Shown here: positions 36,253-48,101 of the stretch, one piece after another
Numbering within the stretch: position 1 is the stretch's first letter
Layout: each line of letters opens with the position of its first letter
NCBI GenBank assembly: GCA_038373885.1
Contig: JAWZYV010013275.1
Span: forward strand, 1 to 64,000
Length of the DNA: 64,000 nucleotides
Source: Cheiracanthium punctorium
Taxonomy: Eukaryota > Arthropoda > Arachnida > Araneae > Cheiracanthiidae
Direction: 5' to 3'
Position numbers and translations under genes: made by a program
Notes under the pieces: model-generated
Database searches by the model: none
Seen by the model: only the letters and a program-made list of their open reading frames with translations
What the model was told of the DNA's origin: nothing

Positions 36253-36713
36253 CAGGGTGAATCTAAACTCTTGGGCAAAACTTTAAGAGGTGATAGGGCA
36301 CACAAAGAGGAATGGTATTCACATAGCAATCTGGGGTGGAACGCAGTTTTAACTTAATACTACTTTTGGAATATACTATTGGTACTAATCACTTTTGGAA
36401 AAACATTGAAATGTCCGTGTAATTTCTTAACCAAGTTTCATAAGAAATAGGCTCGTCTCCGAAAATTTCATCCATGAAATAAAATAAAATTTTTGAACTA
36501 TCTATTTTAGTCTTCTGTTTTCGGAGAAAAATATATTAGTTTTTGACGAACAATGGTCGGCAGGGCACTGTTGTTTCAGGACTTTTTCCGAAATAATTAT
36601 TAACAGCTATACAAAGACGACGTTGCCGACCCCACATTGCTATGTGATTCTGATTCCTTATTATGTGCCTTATCACCCCTTTAAGTTTTGCCCAAGAGTT
36701 TAGATTCACCCTG
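36253..36713. mobile_element. Tc1/mariner-type MITE with long TIRs
   Basis: Starts CAGGGTGAATCTAAACTCTT and ends with the complement, GAGTTTAGATTCACCCTG, flanked by TA. The two arms stay complementary for about 100 bp. No transposase. Confidence 0.85.
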
Positions 36714-37140
36714 TATATATATATATATTTGAAATTATTCTCGCCCATTGGAAAAAAAAATGTAATGATAATAACTCAGGTTGATAGAAAATAAGTTACC
36801 TGCATAACCAAAAGTGCAAACCATTTTCTTGCAAACCATACTTGCAAACCATTTTCTTCATGTACGATACAACCCTCCACAAATAAAAAAGTGAAAATGC
36901 AAGGATGGAGAAAGAGTAAGAAAAAAAGATTATTAATATTTTTATCATATAAAAAAAGTGTTTTAAGGGTTTCTCTTATAAACTATAATTTCTTGCATAG
37001 ATTGCAATCTGGTTCAACTGACCAGTAAGAATATTTAAAATATAGAATAATCTTATACGCAGGGTGTGCCCCAAAAGTGATAACCCGCTTTAATTCTTTT
37101 GTCTATTAGAGATACGTAGTTCAATTCTTAGTCATAGTCA
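36714..37140. other. Unassigned region with a TA microsatellite
   Basis: A TA run at 36714-36727 follows the MITE. No coding sequence. Confidence 0.4.
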
Positions 37141-37380
37141 ATTCAATACGTAGTCCCAAGGCAGCTGTCGTCAAAAAAAGGGTCTCTAGATCTGTGGCAC
37201 GCGATGAACGTTTCGATCGTCCGCCATCTTGCTGGTAGTTAAGTCGAGCGATGGCAACGGCTGCCCTTTTATCAGCACTGGGCAATCTATCCAGCTGTTC
37301 TCGCATTCTTCCATTTTTCAGCAGATGTCAGTGCTGTTAAAAATAATCGTGACAATTTTTTTACGGGAAATGACGTGCTA
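37141..37380 (-). repeat. Dispersed repeat R, copy 2
   Basis: Matches 6986-7230. This copy keeps AAGATGGCGG on the minus strand (complement of 37221-37230), a match to the YY1 core that is mutated in copy 1. The minus-strand frame MREQLDRLP...LETLFLT is again open, but shows no sign of selective constraint relative to copy 1. Confidence 0.6.
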
Positions 37381-37436
37381 AAAAGTAAAGGATTCTCGTG
37401 GAGCTATGTCATCAACTATTTTTATAGAAATTAAAT

Positions 37437-37811
37437 CTATTCTTCGTGACTGGCAACAGTCAAAACGTCAGAGTTTGGTGTTCCCAGAGCAGGAACACTG
37501 CGCGTTAAAGGGTTAACGCGCGTTTCCTTATCCGGTTTGCCCGCTGCCACTGTCATCCTAATAATTTCTGAAGTCCCAATAATTTCTGAAAAAAAGTCAA
37601 TTACAAAGTTGTTCAGGATCGTCAATTTAGCAAGAAAACACACCTTAAATCTACGCATGATGGTTATGAATTCGCACAATGATGCTGCGGATGAAAGGCA
37701 AAAAATGCATTTGTGTTTAATCGAATTTTTCAAAACTGCACTTACCTGCGCTGCTAAAAGTGTTTTCCGCCAGAAACAATGCACATCTTCACGCCGCCGG
37801 TAACAGCACAA
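37437..37811 (-). other. Open frame of 124 codons with an internal splice-donor match
   Basis: I do not recognise this protein: it is Cys-rich at the start (MCCYRRREDVHCFW) with no domain motifs. The surrounding 0.6 kb is more GC- and CpG-rich than neighbouring DNA. On the minus strand a strong donor match, CAG|GTAAGT, falls about 22 codons after the first Met (near 37741-37747), so a short first exon is conceivable and the rest of the frame would then be intronic. A GCGCGTTAA/TTAACGCGC stem with a 4-base loop lies at 37500-37521. It could equally be unannotated TE sequence. Confidence 0.15.
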
Positions 37812-38819
37812 TAATGGTTGTACAGTATGGCTGGTGGCATGTTAGCAAAAGCATCAGTAATACGTTTTAACGTCTTTCACTTCGCCAAGATGGCTTTTCT
37901 GAATAAATCGGTGATGCAGAAAATTTTTGTAATTGACTTTTTCACCTATCTTGTACAGTTTTCAGATGAACGCTAACTCAGAATTTAGCCGCCGGGTGGC
38001 ACTGTAAGCGGTTTTTCAGCGTAGCGCTTGGCAACCTTATTATTTATAAACCTCACTTTTATGACTATATATATCTCTCCTTTCAGAAATTATTGTGACA
38101 GCGGACTTTAACGGGCATACTGTGTATACTTATTTGAGATAAATCTCTTAAGTTTTTTCTGTTATCGTAAGACCTTCTCACATTAATTGTCTTGCTAACT
38201 TTTAACAACAATTTAGCTTACCGAAAATAAATTTTTGGAATTAATTATTATACTGGTCTTAAGACACAAAACACAAAACATAGTATTTCACTTTACACAG
38301 TTTAACGATACATTTACAGAAACTTCGATTTCTCATTCATCAACATCTTCAAAAACTGCAAAAGAAATAACATTTAAAGATTTAAAGACATAAATAAACC
38401 ATTTTTAATAACGATTAAATAAAACGTCCGTTTATGCCTAAAACTGTACCAAGAAATGTATTTTCCCCAATTTTATTTTGTGTGTTTGTGTTGTGTGTGT
38501 GCCCGTTTGGTTCATACTTCCTTTTTGGTTCCCATTCACCCTTCCTAAATGATCAGTTTGTTGATAACGACCATTTATGTGTATTATTATAGGGTAATTC
38601 GAGGACTTATGCAGCATATTTTTTTGAAATGTGCAAAAAATCCCAAGGTGTACACACAGTAAAACAAAGTACTGCGACAAAAAGTAAAAAAAACAATAAT
38701 TAATATTTTTAAAGAGTTTTTTTCTAAAACATTGCATTGCGGGTGAAACGCTTTTCTTCAGGGTGAGACGCCATTCTTGTGCGGAGTTATGCCGCGCCTG
38801 TCATATGAAGAAAATGAAA
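37812..38819. other. Unassigned region
   Basis: A 99-codon minus-strand frame at 38438-38737 has no recognisable domain and low-complexity stretches. Nothing else. Confidence 0.35.
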
Positions 38820-40894
38820 TCTTATAAATAAAAATGAAATTCTGTTTGTTTGTTTGTTTGTGGATTTGATTCGTATACAAATCCACAAAAATGGACCTAT
38901 CGGCCTGAAATTTAGCACAGATATGTAAAATAATATAGAATAAATCGTAGCCCACTTTAAAACTTTGAAAGTCCACCCGTTCCCGGAATTTAAGAGATTT
39001 TTTTATGTTCTCCACGCAAAAAGTTTTCCGTAATTGTAACCCCTGTAGTGAAAAAAGTGTGAAATAAGGATCGTGGTTGCCATGTGTGGCGATTTTGCCG
39101 AATAAGATGTTTTAAATTCTCAAAGTAAAAATAAAAGAATAATAATGATTTTTTTTTTTGTTAGTTTATATTCGTAAGGTTATATTTTTTTAATTATAAT
39201 ATCGTGTGCATGGGAAATCGGAGCAGGAATGTAATGTTTTACACGCAAAACAATAAGAATTGAAGATTTCCGAGGCTAATGTGTAAATTTTTTTAGTTTG
39301 GCGAAAAAATAAAATGGCTGAAATATCGATTTTGAGTAAGTGAGTTCTAGCGGTTTGCACAGTTTTCGGCTTGGCGCAATTTATTGAAAGCTTAAGGAAA
39401 CAGATTTTTGAAAACAAGTGCAAAGGTTTTATTAGAATACAGCGTTAAATTTTAATGATCCGTGAAGAAATAATGCAGTTATTAAGGGATTTCAAGCGAT
39501 CTAACTTCAGAATTCTCGCCAATTGAGTACATTGATTTAAGTTGGGGGAATTCCGCCAAATTTCAGAAAATTGAAATCTTCTTATTTAGTACATAAGAGT
39601 AACAGCGAATAAAACACATTATAGTTGATAATTTAAAAAAATCGGCTATATTAAGGGATTCCAATTTTCAAATAAATGCGTGCTACTCTTTGGCGGTCGA
39701 ACCATTTCCCATATTGATTGCTGCTAAGTCAATGCTTCGAATGATTCCCTGAAAAAACTCTTGCAAAATGGCGTATGTTGGCACTTTGGCGAGGATTAGA
39801 TTTGAAACAGAATTTTATTTGAGACTGGTATATATAATGACACTGGTTATAGATAAAAATGAATGTTGGTATGTGTTTATGAGGTTGAAAAACTCCAGCA
39901 CCGTTGAGCACCGTTGCACGATGAAATTTGGTTCACCTAAGTCTTTTATGATGGAGAAGGTTTTTATGCTATCCGTGTTCCTTAACTTGCCACTTGGTGC
40001 TGCAGCACAACGTCGAATTCTATTCCGTTTAGCCGTTTGCTATGCGAATATCGTCCAACCGATTTCGATGAAATTTGGTACACGCGAATATTAGAACACG
40101 GAGAATATTTTTCACTATCCATTTTGCTGTAACTTGCCGCTAAATGGCGCTGCAAAGCATCAACTTCTATACCGTTCGACCGAACGGCATAAAATTTTTT
40201 ATACTTACACATTTGAGCACGAAGAATATATTCTAACTGCGTTCCTTTTGATGTTACTCACCACTAGATGACACTGCAATGCATTATTATTTTAACTCGC
40301 CACTAGATGACGCTGCAGCAGACCAAATTCTTGACCATTCAAACGGTCGCTATGAAAATCAGTATACATAGCTATTTGAACAATGAGAATATTTTGGCGT
40401 TATCCATTTTGCTATAACTCGCCACTTGACGGCGCTGTAGCAAATCATTACTTTAATTAACCACTAGATGGCCCTGCAGTGTATCACTTCTTGACTGTGC
40501 AAATGATCGCTATGAAAATAGGTATACATAGATACGGGGAAGAGTTTGGCGCTATCCATTTTCCTATAACTTGCCACTAGATGTCGCGTCAACACATGAA
40601 CTTCAGGACTGTCCAGCCGATAGTCATGAAAATTCGTATACATCGATATCTGAATGCGATGAATATTTTCGCCGTATCCGTTTTGCTAAACTCGCCACTA
40701 GATTGCGCTACGCCGCATGGCCTTCTGCACCGTACAAACGATTGCCTTGCAATTCGGTATGCATGATTATTGGACACAATATAACGCGATATCCATTTTG
40801 CTATATCTGTTTATTACAATGAATAGTAATCACGACAAATCGTAATAGCAAAAAGTCCATTCATTCCCGTGCGAAGAACGGGTACTTCAGCTAG
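38820..40894 (+). mobile_element. Helitron family B, copy 2 (inverted relative to copy 1)
   Basis: Starts TCTTATAAATAAAAATGAAA and ends GAAGAACGGGTACTTCAGCTAG, with the 3' hairpin CCCGTGCGAAGAACGGG. It is collinear with 33731-35609 reversed, including the CCACTAGATG tandem units (39989, 40135, 40261, 40300, 40422, 40461, 40573 and 40694). Short open frames in it overlap the tandem units and have no protein homology that I recognise. Confidence 0.8.
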
Positions 40895-42704
40895 TAATAA
40901 ATAAAAATATTAAAATAAGTATTCATATCTGGACTATAATTACCTATCTCATAAAAAAGAAGAAACTAAACGAGTACAAAGAGACGTATTAGTAGGGTAA
41001 ATCAATGTGAGTCTACCGACATAGTTCACTACTAAATATAAACACTTACTTTTTTTAATTCAATTTTAATTCTTATTTCACAGACAACGTATCATCAGTG
41101 TGTCATCGTGGGTTAAAAACAGAGTAAAATAGTGTTTACATTGTTTTATTTGTTCAAAAATATTTTATTATTTTATAAAATGTGGGCGTTTCTAATAAAA
41201 TCTGTATATAAATTAAAAAAAATTATCCAGTTTTTAAAAACAATATTTCATTCAAGCCAGAACGCCGAAATGAAAATTATTAGTTACAATTAACGGCTAA
41301 TAAATAACATGCTTAAGTGAAAGGAAGAAAGGTGAATAACACTTAATTCAATTCAAAAAATATACTCCAGTAAGCGAAATTCAGTAATATAAAAAAATTA
41401 GGCATGGATAGATAAATTAAAAGTTTACTAAAAGCGGCATCCCGTATAAAAGAAACTGCGGCATGTATACCGGAATGGCAGTGAATCATGTATCCCGTTT
41501 TATACGGTAAAGACGTACCACATCACAGAAGTCCGTCTTCGCAAAGAAAAATGGCGTAAAAATATACACAGTACTCGTACAGGTGCTACACTTAGTTTTG
41601 ACTTCGAAATCATGCATGGATTCACTAATTAGTGGAAAAAAGCACTTATACGTAGGACGTTTAAAAGTTTGGATAGTGAAATCATGCTCTTATCTTAAAA
41701 TAAGAATTGTATAGCTAAACAGCTAAAGCACTGAAAGGGATTCCTGCTATACACTAGCTAAGGAAATTTCACTGCACACCTATATTGCGATCTGACTGCT
41801 ATCCATTAACAATAACAAGAAATACAAAGGGTACTGGATCTGTCCTGGATGCGGCGACTCTCCAGGAATTACCCTACAAAAATTTTGCTAATTTTACTTG
41901 AATCATACGAAATAATTTCTAATTTCTATATAAATACAAATTCCTTGAAATTGCAACTGCGAATAATTCCGAATTACTTATGAACCAAAATGGTACTAAA
42001 ATGTTTTTTAAATATCCGTTGACGAATACAGAAAAATAAGCCTCAAATGAGTATCATAAAATATATTATATAATAATTTGCATTCAGTTTTAAATATTTA
42101 AAATTAATTTTTTAGCTCTACATTATTTTTAAAACTTTTCAGACTAAATTGCTTAAAGAATAAGCTTTGGTAGAAGCTATTTTTAATCCAACCCATTCTT
42201 TTTTCTCAAAACTACGAGTTTTTATCGAACATCTGTTAAATTACGTCTTACAAATGTAAGAATTGATTTACTTTTAAATTTGATATCCAAGTAGTCCATA
42301 TAGTGTGAGCTACTTCAATTTTTTTCTCAAACGAAATTCTTAGAAACTTTCGCAAACATTCTGTTCCGAAATATGAGATTTGAAATTCAAATTTTCTCGC
42401 TCAGAATATATGAAACTCAAGAATTATGGATACAAACCTCAAAAACGCAGCCTGTAAGACGAGGTCTTCACGAACTTTGAAAGAATTTCTATCTCTTGCT
42501 AGTTTGAATAATGTAACATCTCATTACAATAACTGTTATTTAAGTTCCACTTTAATTAAATAAATAAATATTAGAAAAGCATGATTTTTGTAAGGGATTT
42601 ATTCTCTTGTAATGTGTTGCATAATTGTGCTTATTATTTAATCGATTGTTTCTTAAACGATTTTGCTAAACTTTTCACTTTTACAAGAAAAGGAAGAAGG
42701 ATTT
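40895..42704. other. Unassigned region
   Basis: One inverted repeat, CCGTATAAAA (41442-41451) with TTTTATACGG (41498-41507). Otherwise AT-rich and without genes. Confidence 0.4.
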
Positions 42705-44035
42705 TTAGCAATGGAGAGGGGTATACAGTGGGCCAATTTTTGGATTTTTGAATATAATTCTAAAACTATTTTTAAACTATAATTTATTATTTTTTAAACT
42801 AATATTTATTTTAAACAGAATATCAAACTAATGAATTCTGTTTTCTGATCTACTTGCTATCCTAATTAATTTTATATCAATTTTAAGAAAAGATTTTGGA
42901 CAAAAAAACACTATTTTTCTTATGTGCTTTTTGTTGAAACATTGTACCACATAAAGGACGCAGTGGGTCGGATAACGAGAAACACAATAACTTTTTTTCT
43001 ACTCGATAATAAGTAAAACTCACCTTTTTCATCGCCTGACAATATTTAGTATTAAGTCAGATACTAAAGTAGCTCAAAGTTTGTAAGGTAAATGTTAATT
43101 TTATGGCTCTAAAATGTACACACACTAAATTGCTTAATAAAATTAAAGGAAAAGTTTTAGTTAGGAATATCATTTTGAGTGATACAAAATTTACAAAATT
43201 TTAGTTAAACAGCTATTATTAAGCGATTAAATCAAAAACCGTTACTTTACAATAACCGTTGGACATTAAAACTGAAAATCAACAGCAAAAGTCAATTTTG
43301 CCACATTTCTCTCAGATGCCACATTTCTCTCTTTGCCACATTTCTCTCTTCTTCTTAATATCTTTACTGTCTGCCGCATCAAAGATGAGCGCATAACCTT
43401 GCTAAATTCATTCCGTGCACTTCAAATTAATTTTCATTTTTGCCCACAACTTCCGTAACATAGAGTTTAAAACAGCATTTTTTCTTACACAGTAGACCTG
43501 AATAATACGAAATCTAAAACGTCAGCATTAAAATCTTCTACATCTTCAAATTTCAAATCTTGAAAGTCAGATTCAATAGACGATTCTTTTTATTCTTTCT
43601 ATTCTTCAGTTAGGCTATATTCAGTCGAGCTCAGTTTGAGTAATTCCTTGCAAATTTTTCTCTCCTGCTTATATCATTAGTCTTTCACGCTTCTTCTTAA
43701 TAATTTCATTTTGGATTGTGAATTTCACAGGTGTATCTGTAACAATTTCTGTGTTCTTTGGGTTGCCTCTCAGTTCTTTATCTTTTGCATTAGAGTTAGG
43801 AAAAGCCTTTTACCATCTCCATTGCCATTTTTAGTTTTACATAAATTTGAGAAATTCAAGATTCTGTGGCTGATCTGTAAGACTTATTTAAATAAATTTA
43901 GATCATTTAAACATTAAAAAGTAAGAAACTTACAGAAGTACGATAAATATATAAATGGGGACACAATGGGTCACTGATCCACTGTACCCCTTTTTAGGGG
44001 ACCCAATGTGCCCCATATGAACCAATGTATTATTT
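42705..44035 (-). mobile_element. Pogo-like element, second copy
   Basis: About 42945-43270 aligns with the reverse complement of 4260-4620, including CGAGAAACACA, ATCAAAAACYGTTA and the GGCAATA/GACAATA block. Edges carry GTATACAGTGGGCC at left and GGGGACACAATGGGTC at about 43957. The minus strand at about 43370-43450 matches the tail of the transposase remnant in copy 1 (GTGGGCAAAAATGAAAATTA). The left arm is shortened and the right edge is complicated by a repeat (ACCCCTTTTTAGGGGACCCA), so the boundaries are approximate. No intact frame. Confidence 0.55.
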
Positions 44036-45754
44036 TTCATCTCAAAATTTCAAATCTTTAAAATATTCATTTAAATACGATATAATATAAAAGAAGATAA
44101 TGCAGGCAATATTAACATACCACATAACTCATAATTACTTCACAAATTTCAAGTGTAATAACATAACGTCTTAATTTCTTCAAATTTCATGCAGATGATC
44201 GAAAAGAAAAATGGCTCTTTTTTACTGCCACAATCAAAGAGAGATGTTTAACTTCTCCCACAAATTTAACTTGTTTATTACCTACTTTAAATAATTTTCT
44301 CATTTGAAAGCTATTCACGGAAACACAAATATCTTAAATGACCTACTGTACCTCGCTCTCTCGTACATGTGTGATTTGATTGTTTTCACACCTTGTGTGT
44401 GTTTGATTGTTCTTTACAAGATATTGGTCTACATACCCTGAATGGTTGCATTATATTTATTTGATTGCCTGATTTGCACATAATTTTCCCCATAATAAAG
44501 ATAATATAAAATGTGTGTACAAACTTTAGTATTAAAAAGGGAAATATTTTATTACTGATGGCTGAAACTTCAAGAATGAGAAACTCAATATTTACCTTTC
44601 AGTTTAATGAATAATACTACAGATAATATGTTAGAATACATTCATATGTTAGAATACATTGCACAAAATGCTATTTTCTATCAATAAGAAATTTTAACGA
44701 ATAATCTCAGTCTATGAAAATCCTTTGACATTCTACGGCTTTCTAGCTCATCTTTAGTGCTGTTTTTATCACTCATTCCCTTCTGGAATGCCTTTTAGGT
44801 TGATTAGATCCCCCTTAATGCTATCTTAAGAATGAGTAATTGAGAAGGAATGCAATATTTCGAAGTTAAATTCCATAATCCATAGAAGGTATCAATGACT
44901 CACAATCTTACGAAACAGCAAATTGTTCTTCAGCAAATTTGTAAACGAAATAATAGATTAGGATAATGAAATGTAACAAACAATATCAATCTAAATTCTC
45001 TCATGAGTCACATCAACGCATCTTTCTTCACCGATATTCCCGCCACAGATATACTACATACTAGTCATACAATCGTTTTTGTCGTCGTCATCGGTTATAT
45101 CATCAACTCCGTCCTCGTTACTTATACCATGTTTACCGTCTTCATCAGTTGTATAATCAATACAACGCACCCTCAAATATCTAATAATATGTACTTTCCA
45201 TCACTATCACCACTTTCGACACCATAAATGCGTATTTGCTTACATTAAGAATCGGAAAAAGAAATCATCCGTACATGCTGTTCCCGAATCTTCCGCATCC
45301 GATGGGTCAAAGACTGTAACTTCCTTCCTACTTATGTAGGAAGTATATTGATTTAGTCTTTCTACATGAGAAAGAAGACTAAATGAGTGAACAATGATTA
45401 TTTCCGAAAAAGCGTAAAGTGCGTTAGTTTAAAAAATTAAAATAACAAATTATGTATCATTATTTATTTTTTAAAGCAAGTTAAGCTTTCATTCCACGGT
45501 ATCATAATTTTTAAAACAATGTATAATGAAATACATTAGTATCTAAGTTAAATACGTTAAAAGAGTTGAAAAAAATAATCTGACGGTATTATAAAAAATT
45601 GTTAGTAAAAAATACTATGCTGAAAAAGTTCATTTGGAAAAAGACTCTCTTGAAGTTACGATGGCAATAAATAATTAAATAAATAAATAAAAGTAAGAAA
45701 ATATGAAACACTTTCAGATTTTAAATATGCACTAAAGTGCTATATATTAAAATC
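44036..45754. other. Unassigned region with one hairpin
   Basis: A TTCCTAC/GTAGGAA stem with a 4-base loop at 45325-45342 is embedded in ACTTCC...GGAAGT, resembling the terminal hairpin at 3202-3230. A 74-codon frame at 45003-45227 (+) has no recognisable domain. Confidence 0.35.
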
Positions 45755-46015
45755 GTATCATAATTTATGCGTCGTCCCTATTTTTCTTCCATTCTTTCCA
45801 TTTGGTTAGAAAGCGTATCATTATTCATGAGTGTGCCGTATTTTTCTTCCTTGTTCCATAAAACCCATCTTTGGAATTGAAATCTATCTTAAAATCGCCT
45901 ACTAAAACTATTTTACAATCTTCGCCAAGTATATCACAACTATACTTCACCGTTTTATATATTGTTTCGAATATGCATCATAATCCATGAGTATACCTTG
46001 TTTGTCTTTCTTGGG
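45755..46015 (-). repeat. EEP-derived 160-bp tandem array, part 1
   Basis: GTATCAT-ATTCATGAGT-like unit starts at 45815 and 45975 (160 bp apart), with a partial unit at 45755. The minus-strand translation of the 45815-45974 unit contains KIVLVGDFKIDFNSKDGF, the GDF(N) motif region of an EEP nuclease, followed by a non-EEP stretch and a stop. Since 160 is not a multiple of 3, reading shifts frame between units. Confidence 0.7.
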
Positions 46016-46389
46016 TTGATTCCTACTTTAACGACCCGACTCTCACCCAGGTGGCGATAACTATACATATGCAATTACCATGACGATTTTTTTATTTATG
46101 TGGCAACCGTAATTTAGAATTAAAATGACAATTTGGAATAACATGTAAATTTAGCATTCCATTACTTATTTATTTATTTTGGGTTGGCAATTATGGAGTT
46201 TTAATAATTAAGAATCGTCAAGTTCCTTAACTGGCGCGTTTATCGCTAATTTGTTTACTTTAGTTTTCATCTAGTTCTTTTGGGAGCTTGAAACTTGTGC
46301 ATAACTCCTAGAGTCCCATGACAACAAAGCTCGCCAAAATGCGACGATGTTTTAGGTTGGCGAGAATGGGGAGGTTCAAATAGGAATCC
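46016..46389. other. Interruption in the EEP-derived array
   Basis: Unrelated sequence containing CCCAGGTGGCGATAAC, TTGGGTTGGCAATTATGG and, at about 46346-46367, a GGTTGGCGAGAATGGGGA block. It may be an insertion, but no TIR or TSD was identified. Confidence 0.35.
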
Positions 46390-46910
46390 ACTCTTTCTTG
46401 TTCCATAAAACACATCTTTATGGGCATCATAATCCATGAGTGTGCCGTGCTCGCCTTTCTTTTTAAATAAAACGCATCTCTGGAACTGAAATCTATCTTA
46501 AAATCACCTAATAAAATTGTTCTAATACCTTCGCCAAGCACAATCCAACTATCTTCTACCATTTTAAAAACTGTTTGGAAAGTGTATCATAATCTATGAG
46601 TCTATCGTGTTTTCCTTCCTTGTTCCATAAAATGCCTCTTCGGAATTGAAATTTCTATTAAAATCGCAACCAATAATGTTTAACAATTTTCGCCAGGCAT
46701 AATTAAACTATACTTCACCTTTATAAATGCTATTTGGAAAGTGTATCATAGTGAATGGTGTAGCGCATTTGTATTCTCTGTTATATAAAACACTTCTTCG
46801 GAATTGACACTTATATTAAAATCGCCTACCTAAAGGGTTTTAGAATCTTCGCCAGGCATTTTCTAACTATACTCGTAATATATTTATAATAAATTGTCGC
46901 TTTTTGGCAC
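46390..46910 (-). repeat. EEP-derived 160-bp tandem array, part 2
   Basis: Unit starts at 46424, 46584 and 46743, with periods of 160 and 159. Minus-strand translations give TILLGDFKIDFSSRDAFY, CDFNRNFNSEEAF and VGDFNISVNSEEVFY in successive units. Each is preceded by a PGED/LGEG/PGEN tetrapeptide. These match the strand-plus-GDFN region that is also seen at 150-461. Confidence 0.75.
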
Positions 46911-48101
46911 CGATTTTAAAGATCAGTGATAAAAAATTGCAAATGTGCGACTTTCAACATTTTATTAACACCCCCCCCCCTCCATGTTAACAGGCAAACA
47001 CATTTGAAAAGATCTTCACCATGATAGTCCATATCTACAGAACCTGTCTACAAGATCGCGTTGACTAAAATGCGTGGACAAAATTCTGAGATTGAGCAAA
47101 ATAGCACCCTAGGGCTGATTAATAAAGTTATCGGATGAACATCGAGCTAGCATAAATAACGAAACCTGAGCATAAATAACGAACCTGAACATAAATAACG
47201 AAAAAAATCATCAAAAAAGGGCAAAACGTAAAGTAACCGAAATAAATAAAATCCAATTACTTTCTTTTCGCTGCAACAGCTGTTTTTGGCTCTATTTAGT
47301 TTGAATTAGGTCCGGCTAAGATTCATCTTCTAGGCGCCTAATGTGAAGACTCGGACAAACATATCAAGTATGTTTCATGCGTATAACAAAATGGATCGAA
47401 AAGTGTAGGGGAAAAAAATATCTTGAATTCAAATTTAGCTTAGGGTTGAAAAGTTGCGTATTGAGTATTTTAGTTTATATTTTAATTTTTTATTGAAATC
47501 TATCTGCATCTAGAGGTGCTCCCAGTGTCTGAGATATAGTTTTAAAATGAAATTTTACGAGAATTAAAAAAATAATAATATTCGAAGTTGGTTTTGCCCC
47601 AAGGTCATAAAGTTTTGAATTTTTATTTAATTCCATTCATTGATTCCTGTGCCGAAAGCCCTCCAAAATCGTTAAAAATTGACAATTTCATAAAAAAGTA
47701 TTAAAAATTGCGAAATATATATATATATATATATTATAAATTTGGAAGGGTACTCAGATAATAAAGCAGAAACGTTTCTGGCACTTGTAAAAAGTATCTA
47801 TGTGAAAACTAGAGGTCGGGAGAGTATTTTTGCAGGTACCCAAAATAATAAAACTGTTTTGATTTTTGCATATTTGATTAAGTTGATATGCTAAAGGCAA
47901 AAAATAAAGTGAAAATCAATACAAAAAATTTATAAAAATAAACCTTAAAGTACTAATATATGGTAAATATATAAAATAATTAGCGCTTGAAAAAAAAAAA
48001 AAACTATTTCAATCTCCACTCTGATTTTGAATTAAAAAATTTCCTTATGTTCCTTGATTTGAGCCTAGATCTTATAAATACGTCCTTTCTTTCTCCTGCA
48101 C
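46911..48101. other. Unassigned region with small repeats
   Basis: Holds a C-run (about 46971-46981), three copies of CATAAATAACGAAACCTGAG with decay (47151-47208), a TA run (about 47717-47735) and an A-run (about 47990-48003). No genes. Confidence 0.45.

Noticed and set aside
37500..37521. Transcription terminator hairpin
   Set aside because: A 9-bp stem without a T-run in eukaryotic DNA; no reason to call a terminator.
40571..40822. Open frames at the end of Helitron B2
   Set aside because: They overlap on both strands and consist of the CTAGTGG tandem units.
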